Positions 54,086 through 64,000 of a stretch of DNA of 64,000 bases are shown in pieces. A model generated the notes under the pieces. The model ran no database searches. It was not told the DNA's origin and saw nothing but the letters and a program-made list of their open reading frames with translations. The DNA lies in contig JBANDB010000011.1 in NCBI GenBank assembly GCA_037576215.1, forward strand, positions 2,542,001 through 2,606,000. The letters run 5' to 3'. The position numbers were made by a program, and so were the translations under genes. Positions within the stretch are counted from its first letter, which is position 1; the number at the start of each line of letters is the position of its first letter. The stretch is from Armillaria gallica (lineage: Eukaryota; Basidiomycota; Agaricomycetes; Agaricales; Physalacriaceae).

Positions 54086-55158
54086 ATGTCCATCAACTCC
54101 CTCCCACTTGAATTGGTGCACGTAATCTTTGAGAGCCTCTACTATCGCATAGACAAATAGACGAGAGAGCCAAACTACGCTACGTGTTCGCGTACACAAC
54201 GCCCATGGTATCTCCCCGCCCAAAGACTACTCTTCAGACACATACCCAAAGGTGTCCGCCCCATCCGCCTATTTGACGACATCCGCATCCTCGACATCAT
54301 CCTCACCCCCGAGTCCATCTCCGACCTCGCGTTCCTCCTCACCCACTGCCCGCGTCTGTATGAGCTCGGCTTGTCCGCCCAAGGCGTGTTCACTCTCCCG
54401 CCCACCGTGCCTTCCGCCAACATTCGCGCCCTCCACCTCGTCGAATGCAGCGTCCAGTCCCCGATCCTGTACGACCTCCTCGCTCTGTTCCCCACTGTGC
54501 GCTTCCTCACCGTCGGCACGAAGGTCGTCACCGCGCCCCCGCCCACCGCCACTCCCGCTCCCGCCCTGTACGAGCTTGCCCTCAAGCGATCACTGCGCGC
54601 CGACATCCTCACGTGGATCCTCGCCAACTCCGTAGAATCTCTCCGCATCCTCGAGCTGATGGACCTACCAAGCGCGGATATGAAGGACGTCCTCCGCCCA
54701 CACGGACCGTACATCCACTCTCTCCGTATCTTCCAGTTCTCCCACACCGCCACGTCCATCCTCCGGTCTTGCGTTAACCTCAAAGAATTTGTCCTGTCGA
54801 GCCTCCCTGTGATGGGTCCATCCCTCGACAACCTCCCCCGATCCATCGAGCACTTTAACTTAATCTCCCATCCACTGTCAACACCGTTGAGTCCATTCAT
54901 ACCGCTGCTAGTTCTACTTCCTTTGAAGACATTGACCTGTAACAAGGGTTCCAGGTCTCAGCCCGGCTTTGATGCCATAGAACGACTATGTCGCACTCAC
55001 GGTGTTGCCCTGTTCGCAGACGCGCCGAATTGGTGGCCCGTACGTCTACTGTCTTTATCAAGCTCACCATCTAACATCTTCCATAGAACGAAGATCCTGT
55101 TTCTGTATCTTCTTTCCCTCGTGGCCGCTCCACAGCCAACTTTCCGCTCATGAATTAA
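54086..55158 (+). pseudogene. F-box/LRR-like family copy with one premature stop
   Basis: Start MSINSLPLELVHVIFESLYY is an F-box-like motif. Codon 25 is TAG (54158-54160) where the 60.8-kb copy has TGG. After it the frame stays open through HIPKGVRPIRLFDDIRILDII, LTHCPRLYELGLSAQG, NIRALHLVECSVQSP, LRILELMDLPSADMKDVL and LKEFVLSSLPV, an LRR-like pattern. An intron at 55040-55086 leads to a last exon ending NFPLMN at TAA 55158. Total is 341 codons apart from the stop. F-box proteins usually recruit substrates to SCF ubiquitin ligases. Either this is a young pseudogene or translation starts downstream of the stop. Confidence 0.7.
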
Positions 55159-55183
55159 TCATTTCATTTAGAGAAACATCATA

Positions 55184-55705
55184 CTAAACATACTCGAAGT
55201 CGCCTTCCATACGCGCCTCCACCTTAATGCTCTTCAATATATATTCCACCGAGATACCTGACTGGGACCAATGAGCAAGCGCAAAAAACGCGACGACAGA
55301 GGGGGGGAAAGCTGGCCTTCCTTCAGGTCGATGGGATGGCGGTACCGTGACGATTGGATTGGGACGTGGTCGAGGCAGGCGCGATAGAGATGACGCCCAA
55401 CTTCGTTGACCTCGTCTTTGTGGAGTGTGGGGTCCGCGAAGGAGATTGCTTTTTGTTGGGAGTAGGCGTAAGTATGTGATGGACCGTTGTCGGACAGGGA
55501 GCGGTCTGAGGCGCCGCCGGTAGATCGAGTCGATGATGTCTGAACTGGGTGTGCTTAGGGTCATAAACACGTACCCAAGGATGAAACAGCAGTCACGTCT
55601 TTTCTGAGCCTGGTGAACTCGTGTTGAAGCTTGAGTTTGTCGCAGTTTCGCTCATGTCTATGCTGAGCTTTCAGGAGCATGTCTTCTACTAAGCTACTGG
55701 TGTTG
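55184..55705 (-). pseudogene. AFFALAHF-family relic inside the left inverted-repeat arm
   Basis: It preserves DIIDSIYRRRL, SVVAFFALAHWSQSGISVE and, upstream, a coiled-coil exon (MLLKAQHRHERNCDKLKLQ). The middle is frameshifted. Confidence 0.6.
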
Positions 55706-56121
55706 GTGTTGGTGTTGTTACTGTACCTTCCTTTGTTTCGTTATCATCATCGACTCGGCTCGCCGGCTCAAGTGACTTTGCATAAGCCGACCCGCGGCAA
55801 CACTAGAGCCTACATACGCGCCATCAAATCCCAATATGGTAACTGCTGGACCTTTTTGGGACTTCAGCAAGCACTACAGAAAGTCAGCTTTAAAGATCCA
55901 TCGACGCTTGCTCGTTATAGGGGACCAGTCACAGGAACTCAAAGCTAGCATAGTACCATTTCAGAGTAGCAAAGCGAGAAAACATGACAGACAGGTACTC
56001 TAAGCATAAGAAAACAAGACGAACATACATGTGCGTACAGACTTTTTTTGACGCATTACTTTATACAAGTACTGAACAATAAAGGAGGTGGAGATGAATG
56101 ATGCGATTTTTTGACCAATAC

Positions 56122-56874
56122 TTATTCGGATTGACCCGCCCAGGCTTCTGCGCCATGCACGGTGCTGTAGGTGGTCAATGGACCCTCGCGAAAGCTCGCG
56201 CTGGACTCCTGGACGTTGACACCGACACCATCGTTCTGGTACTGAGTGATGTAAGAGTTCTCCGCCTCCAAGTGGGATTGAGCGTCGACCTGGGTGATAC
56301 TCGTTTGCGTGGCGGGTTGCGGGGTAGGTGTCGCGTTACCGTATGAGTAGGATGGGCTGTCGTTAGTGGAGGGAGAGTGCGTGGACGTGGGAAGGAACGG
56401 GATGTTTGTCATATTGCCGTTGAACGTGTTGATACCGAAAGGGAGACCATTGTCAACATCCACCCCGTAGGGAAGAGTAGCAGGCGAACGATACATATTC
56501 ATGACAGCATTATGGTCAATGAGAGATGCCGAGCATGTGCATCCTTGTGTTCGGGGCGTCTACAATGAGATTGAGCATTATATAATGCATGGCACACCAA
56601 GATTAGAGAATACGCACCTTCTGAACGAACGCAACACAATCGGTCGCGACGCAGCGATGCACAACCATCGAAACATAATCGGCGTGCGCGTGCATACCGT
56701 GTCCACACTGACAGACGTACCACTGGGAGAACATAAGGAAGGGAATATGGGTGAAGGTGAACGAGAGAGTACCTGGTCTAGGAAGTTCGACACAAACCAT
56801 GGACACTGACAGTGCTGGATGTTGTCAGTGACTTGAGTGCACTGCCCTCTGGAAGGTAAGGCCGCTGAGGACAT
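56122..56874 (-). CDS. Small Cys/His-rich protein, copy A (CxC...CxCGH family)
   Basis: Three exons (56874-56773, 56722-56618, 56559-56122) give 214 codons; introns are 50 and 58 bp. The N-terminal third is dense in potential metal ligands: HCQCPWF (C22xC24), VCQCGHGMHAH (C38xC40-G-H42, H45, H47), VVHRCVATDC (H56, C58, C63) and GCTCS (C76xC78). The rest is a disordered Ser/Thr/Asn/Gln-rich tail ending EAWAGQSE. No signal peptide or membrane span is seen. A diverged, intact, inverted copy starts at 57432 with identical exon 1-2 and intron lengths and all these Cys/His kept. Probably a zinc-binding protein; I do not recognise the family. Confidence 0.75.
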
Positions 56875-56946
56875 TAGAAGACCGATATGGGAGGGAATGA
56901 CAGTCAGGATTCATCGGCCTCTGTCTTATAACTCTGGAAAGTCCAG

Positions 56947-57212
56947 GAACGGAAAACGCGTGAAGGCATGGATCAATACATCCCCTTGTCAACTCTTAAT
57001 AGTCACCTCGAATTTCGCCCAGGTGGTGCTGACTAAGCATGTGCCTTTTTATATTGATCCTCTGATTGGTCAGTTCACTGGAACGGAGAACGCGTAAAGG
57101 CATGGATCATTACATCCCCTTGTCGACTCTGAATATACCTCTTCGTTCAGGTCGTGCTGACTAAGCATGTGCCTTTTTATATGGATCCTCTGATTGGTCA
57201 GTTCACTGACCG
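56947..57212. repeat. Tandem 134-bp direct repeat (two copies) between the inverted genes
   Basis: Unit 1 starts at 56947 and unit 2 at 57081, each beginning GAACGGA-AACGCGT-AAGGCATGG and ending in TGCTGACTAAGCATGTGCC, then TTTTTATAT and CTGATTGGTCAGTTCACT. ATTGGT is a reversed CCAAT box, so the repeat may be promoter DNA shared by the two divergent genes. Confidence 0.7.
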
Positions 57213-57431
57213 TTGGATATCACTTTACAGGTGGATGTGCTGCGGTAATACTAATGATACGGCGGTACCCCAAAATCATAATGCTCCTGTGGGCAAAGTC
57301 ACGCGCCAAATGGAAAGCTACATCTTTACATACTTCCGCATTTAGCACCATGTAAAAATGCGGACTTTCCAGAGCTATAAGACAGAGGCCGATGAATCCT
57401 GACTGTCATTCCCTCCCATATCGGTCTTCTA

Positions 57432-58181
57432 ATGTCCTCAGCAGCCTTACCGTCCAGAGGGCAGTGCACTCAAGTCACTGACAACATCCAGCACTGTCAG
57501 TGTCCAGGGTTTGTGCCAAACTTCCTAGACCAGGTAATCTCTCGTTCACCTTCACCTATATTCCCGTCCTAATGTTCTCCCAGTGGCACGTTTGTCAGTG
57601 TGGACACGGTATGCATGCACACACCGACTACGTTTCGATGGTTGTTCATCGCTGCATCGCGACCAATTGTGTTGCGTTCGTTCAGAAGGTACATACTACA
57701 TCTCTCAGCGTGATGTGCTGTGTAATAATGCTCTATCTCATTGTAGACACCCCGAACACAAGGATGCACATGCTCTGCGTCTCTCATTGATCATGAGCCT
57801 GTCGTGAACACATATCGTTCGCATGCTACTCTGCCCTACAGTGTGGATATCGACAACGGTCTCTCTTCCGGTATCAACACGTTCAACGGCAATATGACAG
57901 GCATCCCGTTCCCTCCCACGTCCACGTACTCTCCCTCCACTAACGACAACCCATCCTACTCATACAGCAACGCAATGATCTTCACACCTACCCCGCAACC
58001 CGCTACGCAAACGGGTATCACTCAGGTCGACGCTCAATCTGAGAACTTTTACATCACTCAGTACCAGAACGATGGTCTCGATGTCAACGTCCAGGAGTCC
58101 AGCGCGAGCTTTCGCGAGGGTTCATTGACCACCTACAGCACCGTGCATGGCACGGAAGCCTGGGCGGGTCAACTCGAATAA
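57432..58181 (+). CDS. Small Cys/His-rich protein, copy B
   Basis: Three exons (57432-57533, 57584-57688, 57747-58181) give 213 codons. Exons 1-2 and both introns have the same lengths as copy A. Conserved: HCQCPGF, VCQCGHGMHAH, VVHRC, TNC and GCTCS. Substitutions fall elsewhere (W26 to G, S29 to P, tail differences such as an inserted MIF), and the end is EAWAGQLE. The two genes are divergent across a 557-bp spacer carrying the 134-bp tandem repeat. Intact frames and kept Cys/His in both copies, despite clear divergence, point to purifying selection rather than a fresh duplication. Confidence 0.75.
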
Positions 58182-58814
58182 GTATTGGTCAAAACATTGC
58201 ATCATTTATCTCCACCTCCTTTATTGTTCAGTACTTGTATAAAGTAACACGTCAAAAAAAGTCTGTACACACATATATGTTCGTCTTGTTTTCTTATGCT
58301 TAGAGTATCTGTCTGTCATGTTTTCTCGCTCTGCATTGCTCTGAAATGGTACTATGCTAGCTTTGAGTTCCTGTGACTGGTCTCCTATAATGAACAAGCG
58401 TCGATGTAGGGGATCTTTAAAGCTGACTTATTCTGTAGTGCTTGCCGAACCCAAAAAAGTCGAGCGGTTAGCATATTGGGAGATCATCAGTGCAAAGAAC
58501 AAGAGAGAAATGACGAGACGACTCACGCTGAAAGCGAAAGAAGCGAACTCGATGCCCAATCACGAGGGGTAATCCCAATATGGGCATCAACGTCGATTGT
58601 CGATCTCGAACCACGACAACCGTCGACCTGGCATGGGCGAAGGCCATGGAAGGGAGGAACGGAAGTATCTCATAGATAATGGGAAAAGGCGGGACAGATG
58701 GAAGGATGGGGAATTCGGGGGAGCGAGGAAGAGTTTAGGAGGTAAATCCGCGCCTGCCGAAATAACTAACAACAGGTCAACGAGATCACGAGGATCAAAC
58801 GTGTTGCTCACGTC

Positions 58815-59160
58815 TTCTCTCCCTAAGCATACCCGGTTCAGACATCATCGATTCGATCTACCGGCGGCGCCTCGGACCGCGCCCCGACAAAAGGCCATCT
58901 CCTTCGTGGATTCCACACTCCACAAGTACGAGGTCGACGAAGCTGGGCATCACCTCTATCGCGGCTGCCTCGACCACGTCCCAATCCAACCGTCACGGTA
59001 ACGCCATCCCATCGACCTGAAGGAAGGCCGGCTTTCCCCCCCTCTATCGTCGTGTTTTTTGTGCTTGCCCATTGGTCCCAGGCGGGTATCTCGGTGGATT
59101 ATATCTTGAAGAGCATTCGGGTGGCGGCACGTATGGAAGATAGCTTCAAGTATGTATAAA
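58815..59160 (+). pseudogene. AFFALAHF-family rel​ic inside the right inverted-repeat arm
   Basis: Inverted counterpart of 55184-55545: pieces KAISFVDSTLHK, EVDEAGHHLYRGC and FFVLAHWSQAGISVDYILKS are readable in different frames. Disabled. Confidence 0.6.
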
Positions 59161-59335
59161 ATGATTAATTCATGAGCGGAAAATGGTTAGTGGAGCGGCC
59201 GCGAGGGAAAGAAGATACAGCAACAGGATCTTCGTTCTACGGCAGATGTAGATGGTGAGCTTTATAAAGACGGTAGACGTACGGGCCACAAATTCGGCGC
59301 GTCTGCGAACAGGGCAACACCGTGAGTGCGACATA
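59160..59335 (-). pseudogene. Inverted 3' fragment of the F-box gene
   Basis: Reverse complement of 54,987-55,160: ACCGTGAGTGCGACATA, the block CGCGTCTGCGAACAGGGCAA, and GAGGGAAAGAAGATACAG. It includes the last exon and intron of the F-box gene. Confidence 0.75.
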
Positions 59336-59339
59336 TATC

Positions 59340-59640
59340 AAGACATATCACAATGAAACCTCACTTCCTTCCTCTGACCAATCTTCTCCTGCACTCAGCA
59401 GCTCACCCTCAAACGAGGTGGATACTTATATCTGAGCACTGCTAGGAATGGCTCACCAATGACTTATATTCATACGGATTATTTTACGAGACTACCTGCG
59501 GTGTCGCGAGGACATATTAGTCTTTGCGTAAATCAGAGATACAGGGTAAATTGTATACACGTCGACGGGGTTCTTATCGAAAGCGACGACTTTTCAGAAT
59601 GAATTTGATGGCCGGACAAAGTTCAACGATGCTAGAGAGA
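59340..59640. other. Unassigned spacer
   Basis: No gene or repeat match recognised between the outer end of the inverted repeat and the next relic. Confidence 0.35.
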
Positions 59641-59960
59641 TTACAGCTGGGCAGACATCTCTCGACACGACTGATGCTCCGCCTTAACCCTGGCGCGGTC
59701 GCAAATGTGAGCAAACGCGGCGACCGAGGGAGGAACCAGATCGTCGTGTCTTAGGATGGTAGGATTCATGTAGAGGCGACGCCTGCTACGGCGACATCTT
59801 TGTCGTCGAGTATGGAGCCTACGAGGGATATGGCCGACGCTGTGGCGTGATGCACTCTGCTTTTAGTTTGGTGATACGGATGGGTCACGTCGTGAGAGTA
59901 TGGGGGCCATTCGTAGAGCGGCGCCTGACATTGTCTGGAAGAGAAAAAGAGCCCGCAAGT
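59640..59960 (-). pseudogene. Decayed AFFALAHF-family copy
   Basis: The blocks CGACTGATGCTCC-CTTAACCCT and TGAGCAAACGCGG match the 3' end at 28,520-28,600. The block TTGGTGATACGGATGGGTCA, then CATTCGTAGAGCGGCG, matches the 5' end at 29,195-29,250. The middle is deleted. Confidence 0.55.
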
Positions 59961-60013
59961 ATTTCTCATTTCCATCGAACGCATATTAATACATCAGCTC
60001 GGCCAATTCATGA

Positions 60014-60807
60014 TCATGTTTTTTGGGTAACCCCAACCTGTAGTTCCGCCCGGTAACAGAAATGAGTGAGGGCAAAGAATGCTGCGACCGAGGGGGTCAA
60101 AGTTGTGACGATGGCTTTCATGCGTCCTTCGAATGGGAGACGACAACAGCAGGAGTTGTAGAGATAATGGTCGGCCTTGTCTACATCGTCTTCGCGGAGT
60201 ACAGGTCTTACGAGGGTGATTGCCTTTGTATCCGGAGTGGACGTACTACGTGTGCCATGGATTATCGAGGGCGCCGTTAATGATTGCAGAGAGAACAGAC
60301 TGCGGGTCGGGAGAGTGGTCTTAGTGTGCTTTCGAGGCGACATGCGTAGACTAAAATATTGATGTCTGCATGGAATGGATACAGTATAGCATCTAGGCAG
60401 ATACATATTCACGTACCAAATTGCAGACACAGTCTTTCTGAGCAACTTTGGTAAAACAACCTTACTTTCTCGCGCTGAGCGGAGATGAGTAATACAAGGA
60501 CCTAGCAGTCACACACCTCGATGTCCAAGAATATGCGTTTCTCTTTGTCCAGCTGTCGTTCTTGTTTTGCGTGCTTCATCCCTCATCGCCATCGTCCTCA
60601 TCTCCTGTCGAAGCTCTGACAGCTCTTTCTCGTATGTATATGAGGCCTGGAATAGAGTCCTTGAGCGCTCCTGGATGCCCCCGTGGATGTCTATGAGGGC
60701 CTTGTAGTCGATGGAAATCTTGTTGTAAGGGATGTTTGAGATACGCAGACACCGAGCGAGTCATGCGATGATGGGATGGTGCAAGGAGTATCGGAATTTG
60801 CCAAACA
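60014..60807 (-). pseudogene. Decayed AFFALAHF-family copy, head-to-head with an F-box copy
   Basis: Fragments include AITLVRPVLREDDVDKADHYLY and TPSVAAFFALTHFCYRAELQV. The 5' part near 60,600-60,790 matches the 54-kb copy. Frames are broken. Confidence 0.6.
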
Positions 60808-61600
60808 ATGTCAATCAACTCCCTCCCACCTGAATTGGTGCAGGTAATCTTTGAGGGCCCCTACTACCGCACAGACAAATGGACAAGAGAGCCAGATTAC
60901 GCTACACCGGCAATATGCTCGCTTACACAACGCTCGTGGTATCTCCCCGCCCAAAGACTACTCTTCAGACACATCCCCAAAGGTGTCTGCCCCATCCGCC
61001 TTTTTGGCGACATCCGCATCCTCGACATCATCCTCACCCCCGAGTCCATCCCCGACCTCGTGTTCCTCCTCACCCACTGCTCGCGTCTGTACGAGCTCGG
61101 CTTGTCCGCCTAAGGCGTGTTCACTCTCCCGCCCTCCGCGCCCACCGCCAACATCCGCGCCCTTCGCCTCGTCGAGTGCAGCGTCCAGTCCCCCATCCTG
61201 TACGACCTCTTCGCCCTGTTTCCCACCGTGCGCTTCCTCACCATCGGGACTGAGATCGTCGCCCCGCCCCCACCCCCACCCACCGCCATGATTCCAACTC
61301 CCGCCCTGTACGAACTCGCCCTCAAGCGATCACTGCACGCCGACATCCTCACGTGGATCCTCGCCAACTCTGTAGGGACTCTCCGCATCCTCGAGCTGAT
61401 GGACCTCCCCAGCGCGGAGATGAAGGACGTCCTCCGTCCACACGGGCCATACATCCACTCTCTCCGCATCTCCCGGTTCTCCCACACCGCCTTGTCCATC
61501 CTCCGGTCCTGCGTCAACCTCAAAGAGTTTGTCCTGTCGAGCCTCCCTGTGATGGATCCATCCCTCGAGAACCTCCCCCATCCGTTGGGCAGACATCCCC
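60808..61600 (+). pseudogene. F-box/LRR-like copy, truncated and fused to a RAD50 fragment
   Basis: The start MSINSLPPELVQVIFEG and a following WYLPAQRLLFRHIPKG block are intact. A TAA at 61111-61113 replaces the CAA of the 54-kb copy. The frame then continues (NIRALRLVECSVQSP, LRILELMDLPSAEMKDVL) until about 61,575-61,600, where RAD50-derived sequence begins. It lacks the C-terminal exon. Confidence 0.75.
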
Positions 61601-63365
61601 ACGTGGATACCGCTCTTCATCTCTGACTCTAGTTGTCTCACGATGTCATTCCAAGCCATGCGCTCGACCGGGAGAAGTCAGAGATAATGAAAGAGAAGGT
61701 CCGCCAGAAAAATTTGTATTGTGCTATCGAGGGCGATGTCCATAAGATGGAGAAAGACAAATGGGATCTTCCGAACAAAATCAAAGAACGGGAGGATACT
61801 CGGAAGCGGGTCGAATTTATGCAAGTCCAAAAGTCCTGTGGTTGTAATGTAGCACTAATGTTTTATGTTCAGGACGCTGACGCTCAGCTAGCGGAAGTTC
61901 AAGGTCCCATCGATGTCCTCGAAGCTGACTTCAAGACTATTGAGCAGGCTCTGAACGCCCAAATCACAGAAGCCCAGAGTAATGTGCAGGCGTCCAACCA
62001 GAGCAACGACAGATTGGAGAGCATTCACAAGGATGTCGAGAGGTACGCAGCCCACATACATCATCTGATCTTCGTTCTAATCCGAGTCCGATTCCCAGGT
62101 ATGTCATGCAGAGGAGAGCGCAGAAGCTCGCGGAGAACGAGAGGAGGAGCGAAAAGGCCGACGTGGAGATCAAAGAGTGCATGGACAGCTTTGCAGAAAT
62201 GCCGCGAGCCGATCACCCTGCTTGGAAATTGGTGGTGGGGATGCGAAGAGGGCGAACTTGCAGGAGAACATACGTATAAGGCAGCTAGCGCGTCAGGTTA
62301 AGGACATCGAGGACAAGATCGCTGGAGTCGATTTGGAGGCGGCGGCTAGAGCGCAAAGGAATTTCGAGGAGAAGTATGGGCCCGAGAAGGAGAAGGAGCA
62401 GAAATTGCAGGCGTCGGTGCGTTATTTTGTAATCGAATTTTCTTTTCGTTTTTCTGACTGTTTGTGATTGAAGTACTCCCATATCACTGGAGAGTTAAGT
62501 TCGCTGAGAGCCCAGCTGAAGCAATCGGAGAAGGATGTGAAGGAGTTCAAGGAGATTGACACTAGATATACTGATCAGTTGGTCAAAGTAAAGGTGCGTG
62601 GTTATGGCACTGCACGAACTGGAGCTCATCACTTCTGTCGTTAGATGTCGGATGTAGCCAACAATGACTTGGAGTTGTATGCCAAGGCTCTGGACAAGTG
62701 CGTATCTCTTCCGTCGCGGCCACGACATCTAATGTCGGTTCTATGACAGTGTGATCGTGAAGTACCACGGTCTGAAGATGGAAGAAGTCAACGACACGAT
62801 AAGGCATCTTTGGAATAGGACGTACCAGGAAACAGGTATGTATGTAGTTTGCTTCTCTGACTGAAGCTAAAGGCCCGGAGGGTAGATATTGACGGCATCA
62901 AGATCCGCTCGGACGTTGAAGGCGGCGCTTCAAAACGTTCCTACAACTATCGCGTATGACATTCCGCCTCTTTTCCCATTGGTATCGAGATCCGGACTTT
63001 AATGACAGGTGGTGATGACGAAGGACCAAGTCGAGATGGACGTGCTCCGCTGGCTAAAAAATGCTCGGATCCATCATCATCCGTCTGACCCTCTCCGACT
63101 CCTTTGGCCAGAATTGTGGTATTGTGGCGTCGGACGAGCCGATGAATGCTCTGGATAGGGAGAATATCGACGCGCCGGCGGATAGTCTTGTGGAGTGAGT
63201 CGTCGTCGTGATTTGTGCTGGTGAATGCTAAGAGTCTTGGATTAGCATCATCAATGAGCGGAAGCACCGGTCAAACTTCCAGTTTATCATCATTACGCAT
63301 GACGAGACGTTCCTTGCGAAGCTCGGGCAGAATAATACTACGCAGCATTATTGGTATGTGAATTG
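61600..63365 (+). pseudogene. RAD50 3' fragment (exons 14-22 region), decayed
   Basis: Collinear with RAD50 from the end of intron 13 (about 26,080) to about 27,860. It keeps readable exons ([45 protein letters not shown]). A small deletion removes the exon 14/intron 14 boundary near 61,825 and another lies near 62,220. The catalytic region is damaged: the signature block is disrupted and Walker B reads ASDEPMNALD. It cannot encode a working ATPase. It keeps the base missing from exon 14 of the main gene. Confidence 0.9.
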
Positions 63366-63531
63366 AACTCTTCGCGAGCAATTTATGATGAACAAGATGA
63401 AAAGTCAATAATCACAGTCAAAGTTCTTTGTGTCAAAATTCAAGCCATCAAAATGAGTTCCAGCTCTGAGACGAATCCGAGATCTATGTACAGCTATGAA
63501 GAAAAGTCCTAGAGGGAAATTGGAATGGTGT

Positions 63532-64000
63532 CTAATCGTCGCCCCCGTTGTCTTCTTCGCCGTCAACTCCACCTGAGATAATTCCCAATGGGTCGCCGTC
63601 TTCATCCTGCATTAAACTGTCAATACAGGCGACGACCTTGCCCAACTTGTAGATTGTCACGGCGATGACTTCGATGACTGCCAAGGCAGAACTTGCGGCT
63701 TTTTTGCATCGCGCTGAAAGAAAGACTATCGTCAGGCACGATAATATGAAGAATGAACGAGAAAAACTCACCTCGAAACCCTTTGGGTCCACGTTTGGGA
63801 GCGCCTGAAGGTAGGGAAGACCTCGAACCATTGTGCTGGCTTGCAGCATGGAGAGGCAGATGCTCAGGGGGTCGGTCGTTGAGCGTGTTGCCGACTGTTT
63901 GGTGATTCTGCACGAGGAGCGCTGCCGTCTCTGCGCGACCCGTCATTACAACCTCGGGGACAGGCGTATGAGATGCCGTTCCATGATTGGCCGCTTGGTT
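63532..64000 (-). CDS. C-terminal part of an unrecognised gene running off the right edge
   Basis: Two exons: 64000-63777 (open at the edge) and 63719-63532, joined by a GTGAGT...TTTCAG intron. The readable end has a polar stretch (NHGTASHTPVPEVV), then ARCKKAASSALAVIEVIAVTIYKLG style hydrophobic/amphipathic sequence, and an acidic tail (QDEDGDPLG, EEDNGGDD). No domain recognised. It is incomplete, so length and function cannot be judged. Confidence 0.5.

Larger units (their letters stand above)
54987..56944. repeat. Left arm of a ~2-kb inverted repeat
   Basis: The reverse complement of this arm matches 57362-59335 from the 3' exon of the F-box gene, through an AFFALAHF relic, to a Cys/His-rich gene and its promoter. 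Similarity is high in the gene and 3' UTR. A stretch near 55,600-55,850 is not shared. The axis is near 57,160. Confidence 0.85.
57362..59335. repeat. Right arm of the ~2-kb inverted repeat
   Basis: Reverse complement of 54987-56944 with scattered substitutions and indels. Its outer end (59,160-59,335) is an inverted copy of the F-box 3' exon and adjoining exon. Confidence 0.85.

Noticed and set aside
54175..54945. 256-codon frame on the minus strand across the F-box copy
   Set aside because: Antisense shadow of a C-rich coding sequence; the plus frame has the recognisable F-box/LRR pattern and intron.
1..64000. CRISPR arrays, bacterial operons or ribosome-binding sites
   Set aside because: Splicing, gene families and transposons are fungal throughout; no regularly spaced short repeats occur.

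Overview
The window is nuclear DNA of a filamentous basidiomycete, most likely an Agaricomycete. Genes are dense with introns of about 45-60 bp, and the gene content fits: a Zn2Cys6 regulator, a TmpA-like membrane oxidoreductase, a derlin, a multi-exon P450, an F-box family, an EF-hand/ZZ protein family and a chromodomain Ty3/gypsy element. Gene models were spliced by hand from GT-AG (and four GC-AG) junctions; most close to a whole number of codons.

Region 1 (1-28 kb) is ordinary gene-bearing DNA. It holds a two-part sensor-like protein (622-2500, +), a Zn2Cys6 transcription factor (3187-5116, +), a TmpA-like flavin oxidoreductase (5441-7154, -), a short-chain dehydrogenase (10680-11711, -), a derlin (13555-14324, -) divergent from an NDK-like pseudoenzyme (14622-16157, +), a DUF4436-type membrane protein (16715-18317, -), a cytochrome P450 (20242-22315, +) and RAD50 (22713-27969, +). 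RAD50 is complete in 23 exons except for one missing base near 26,240.

Region 2 (28-63.4 kb) is an accessory, repeat-built block. It starts and ends with decayed pieces of RAD50 (28.3 kb and 61.6-63.4 kb). Between them are: one intact and about nine decayed copies of an unrecognised gene family with an AFFALAHF motif; several F-box/LRR-like copies starting head-to-head with that family; a kinase-like gene; a 642-bp non-autonomous hAT element (8-bp TSD); an 11.2-kb chromodomain Ty3/gypsy retrotransposon with identical 204-bp LTRs, a 5-bp TSD and an extra 3' ORF of about 1000 aa; a 14-exon EF-hand/ZZ gene (45.4-49.8 kb); and a roughly 2-kb-armed inverted repeat (54,987-59,335) carrying two intact, diverged, head-to-head copies of a small Cys/His-rich gene. 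Both transposons sit within the first codons of one F-box copy.

Region 3 (63.5 kb to the right edge) holds the C-terminal exons of a minus-strand gene that runs off the window.

The strongest candidates for new biology are the inverted pair of Cys/His-rich genes, the repeated F-box/AFFALAHF head-to-head module, the retroelement's collinear UGA-separated ORFs and extra ORF4, and the RAD50 frameshift together with the RAD50 fragments bounding the accessory block.
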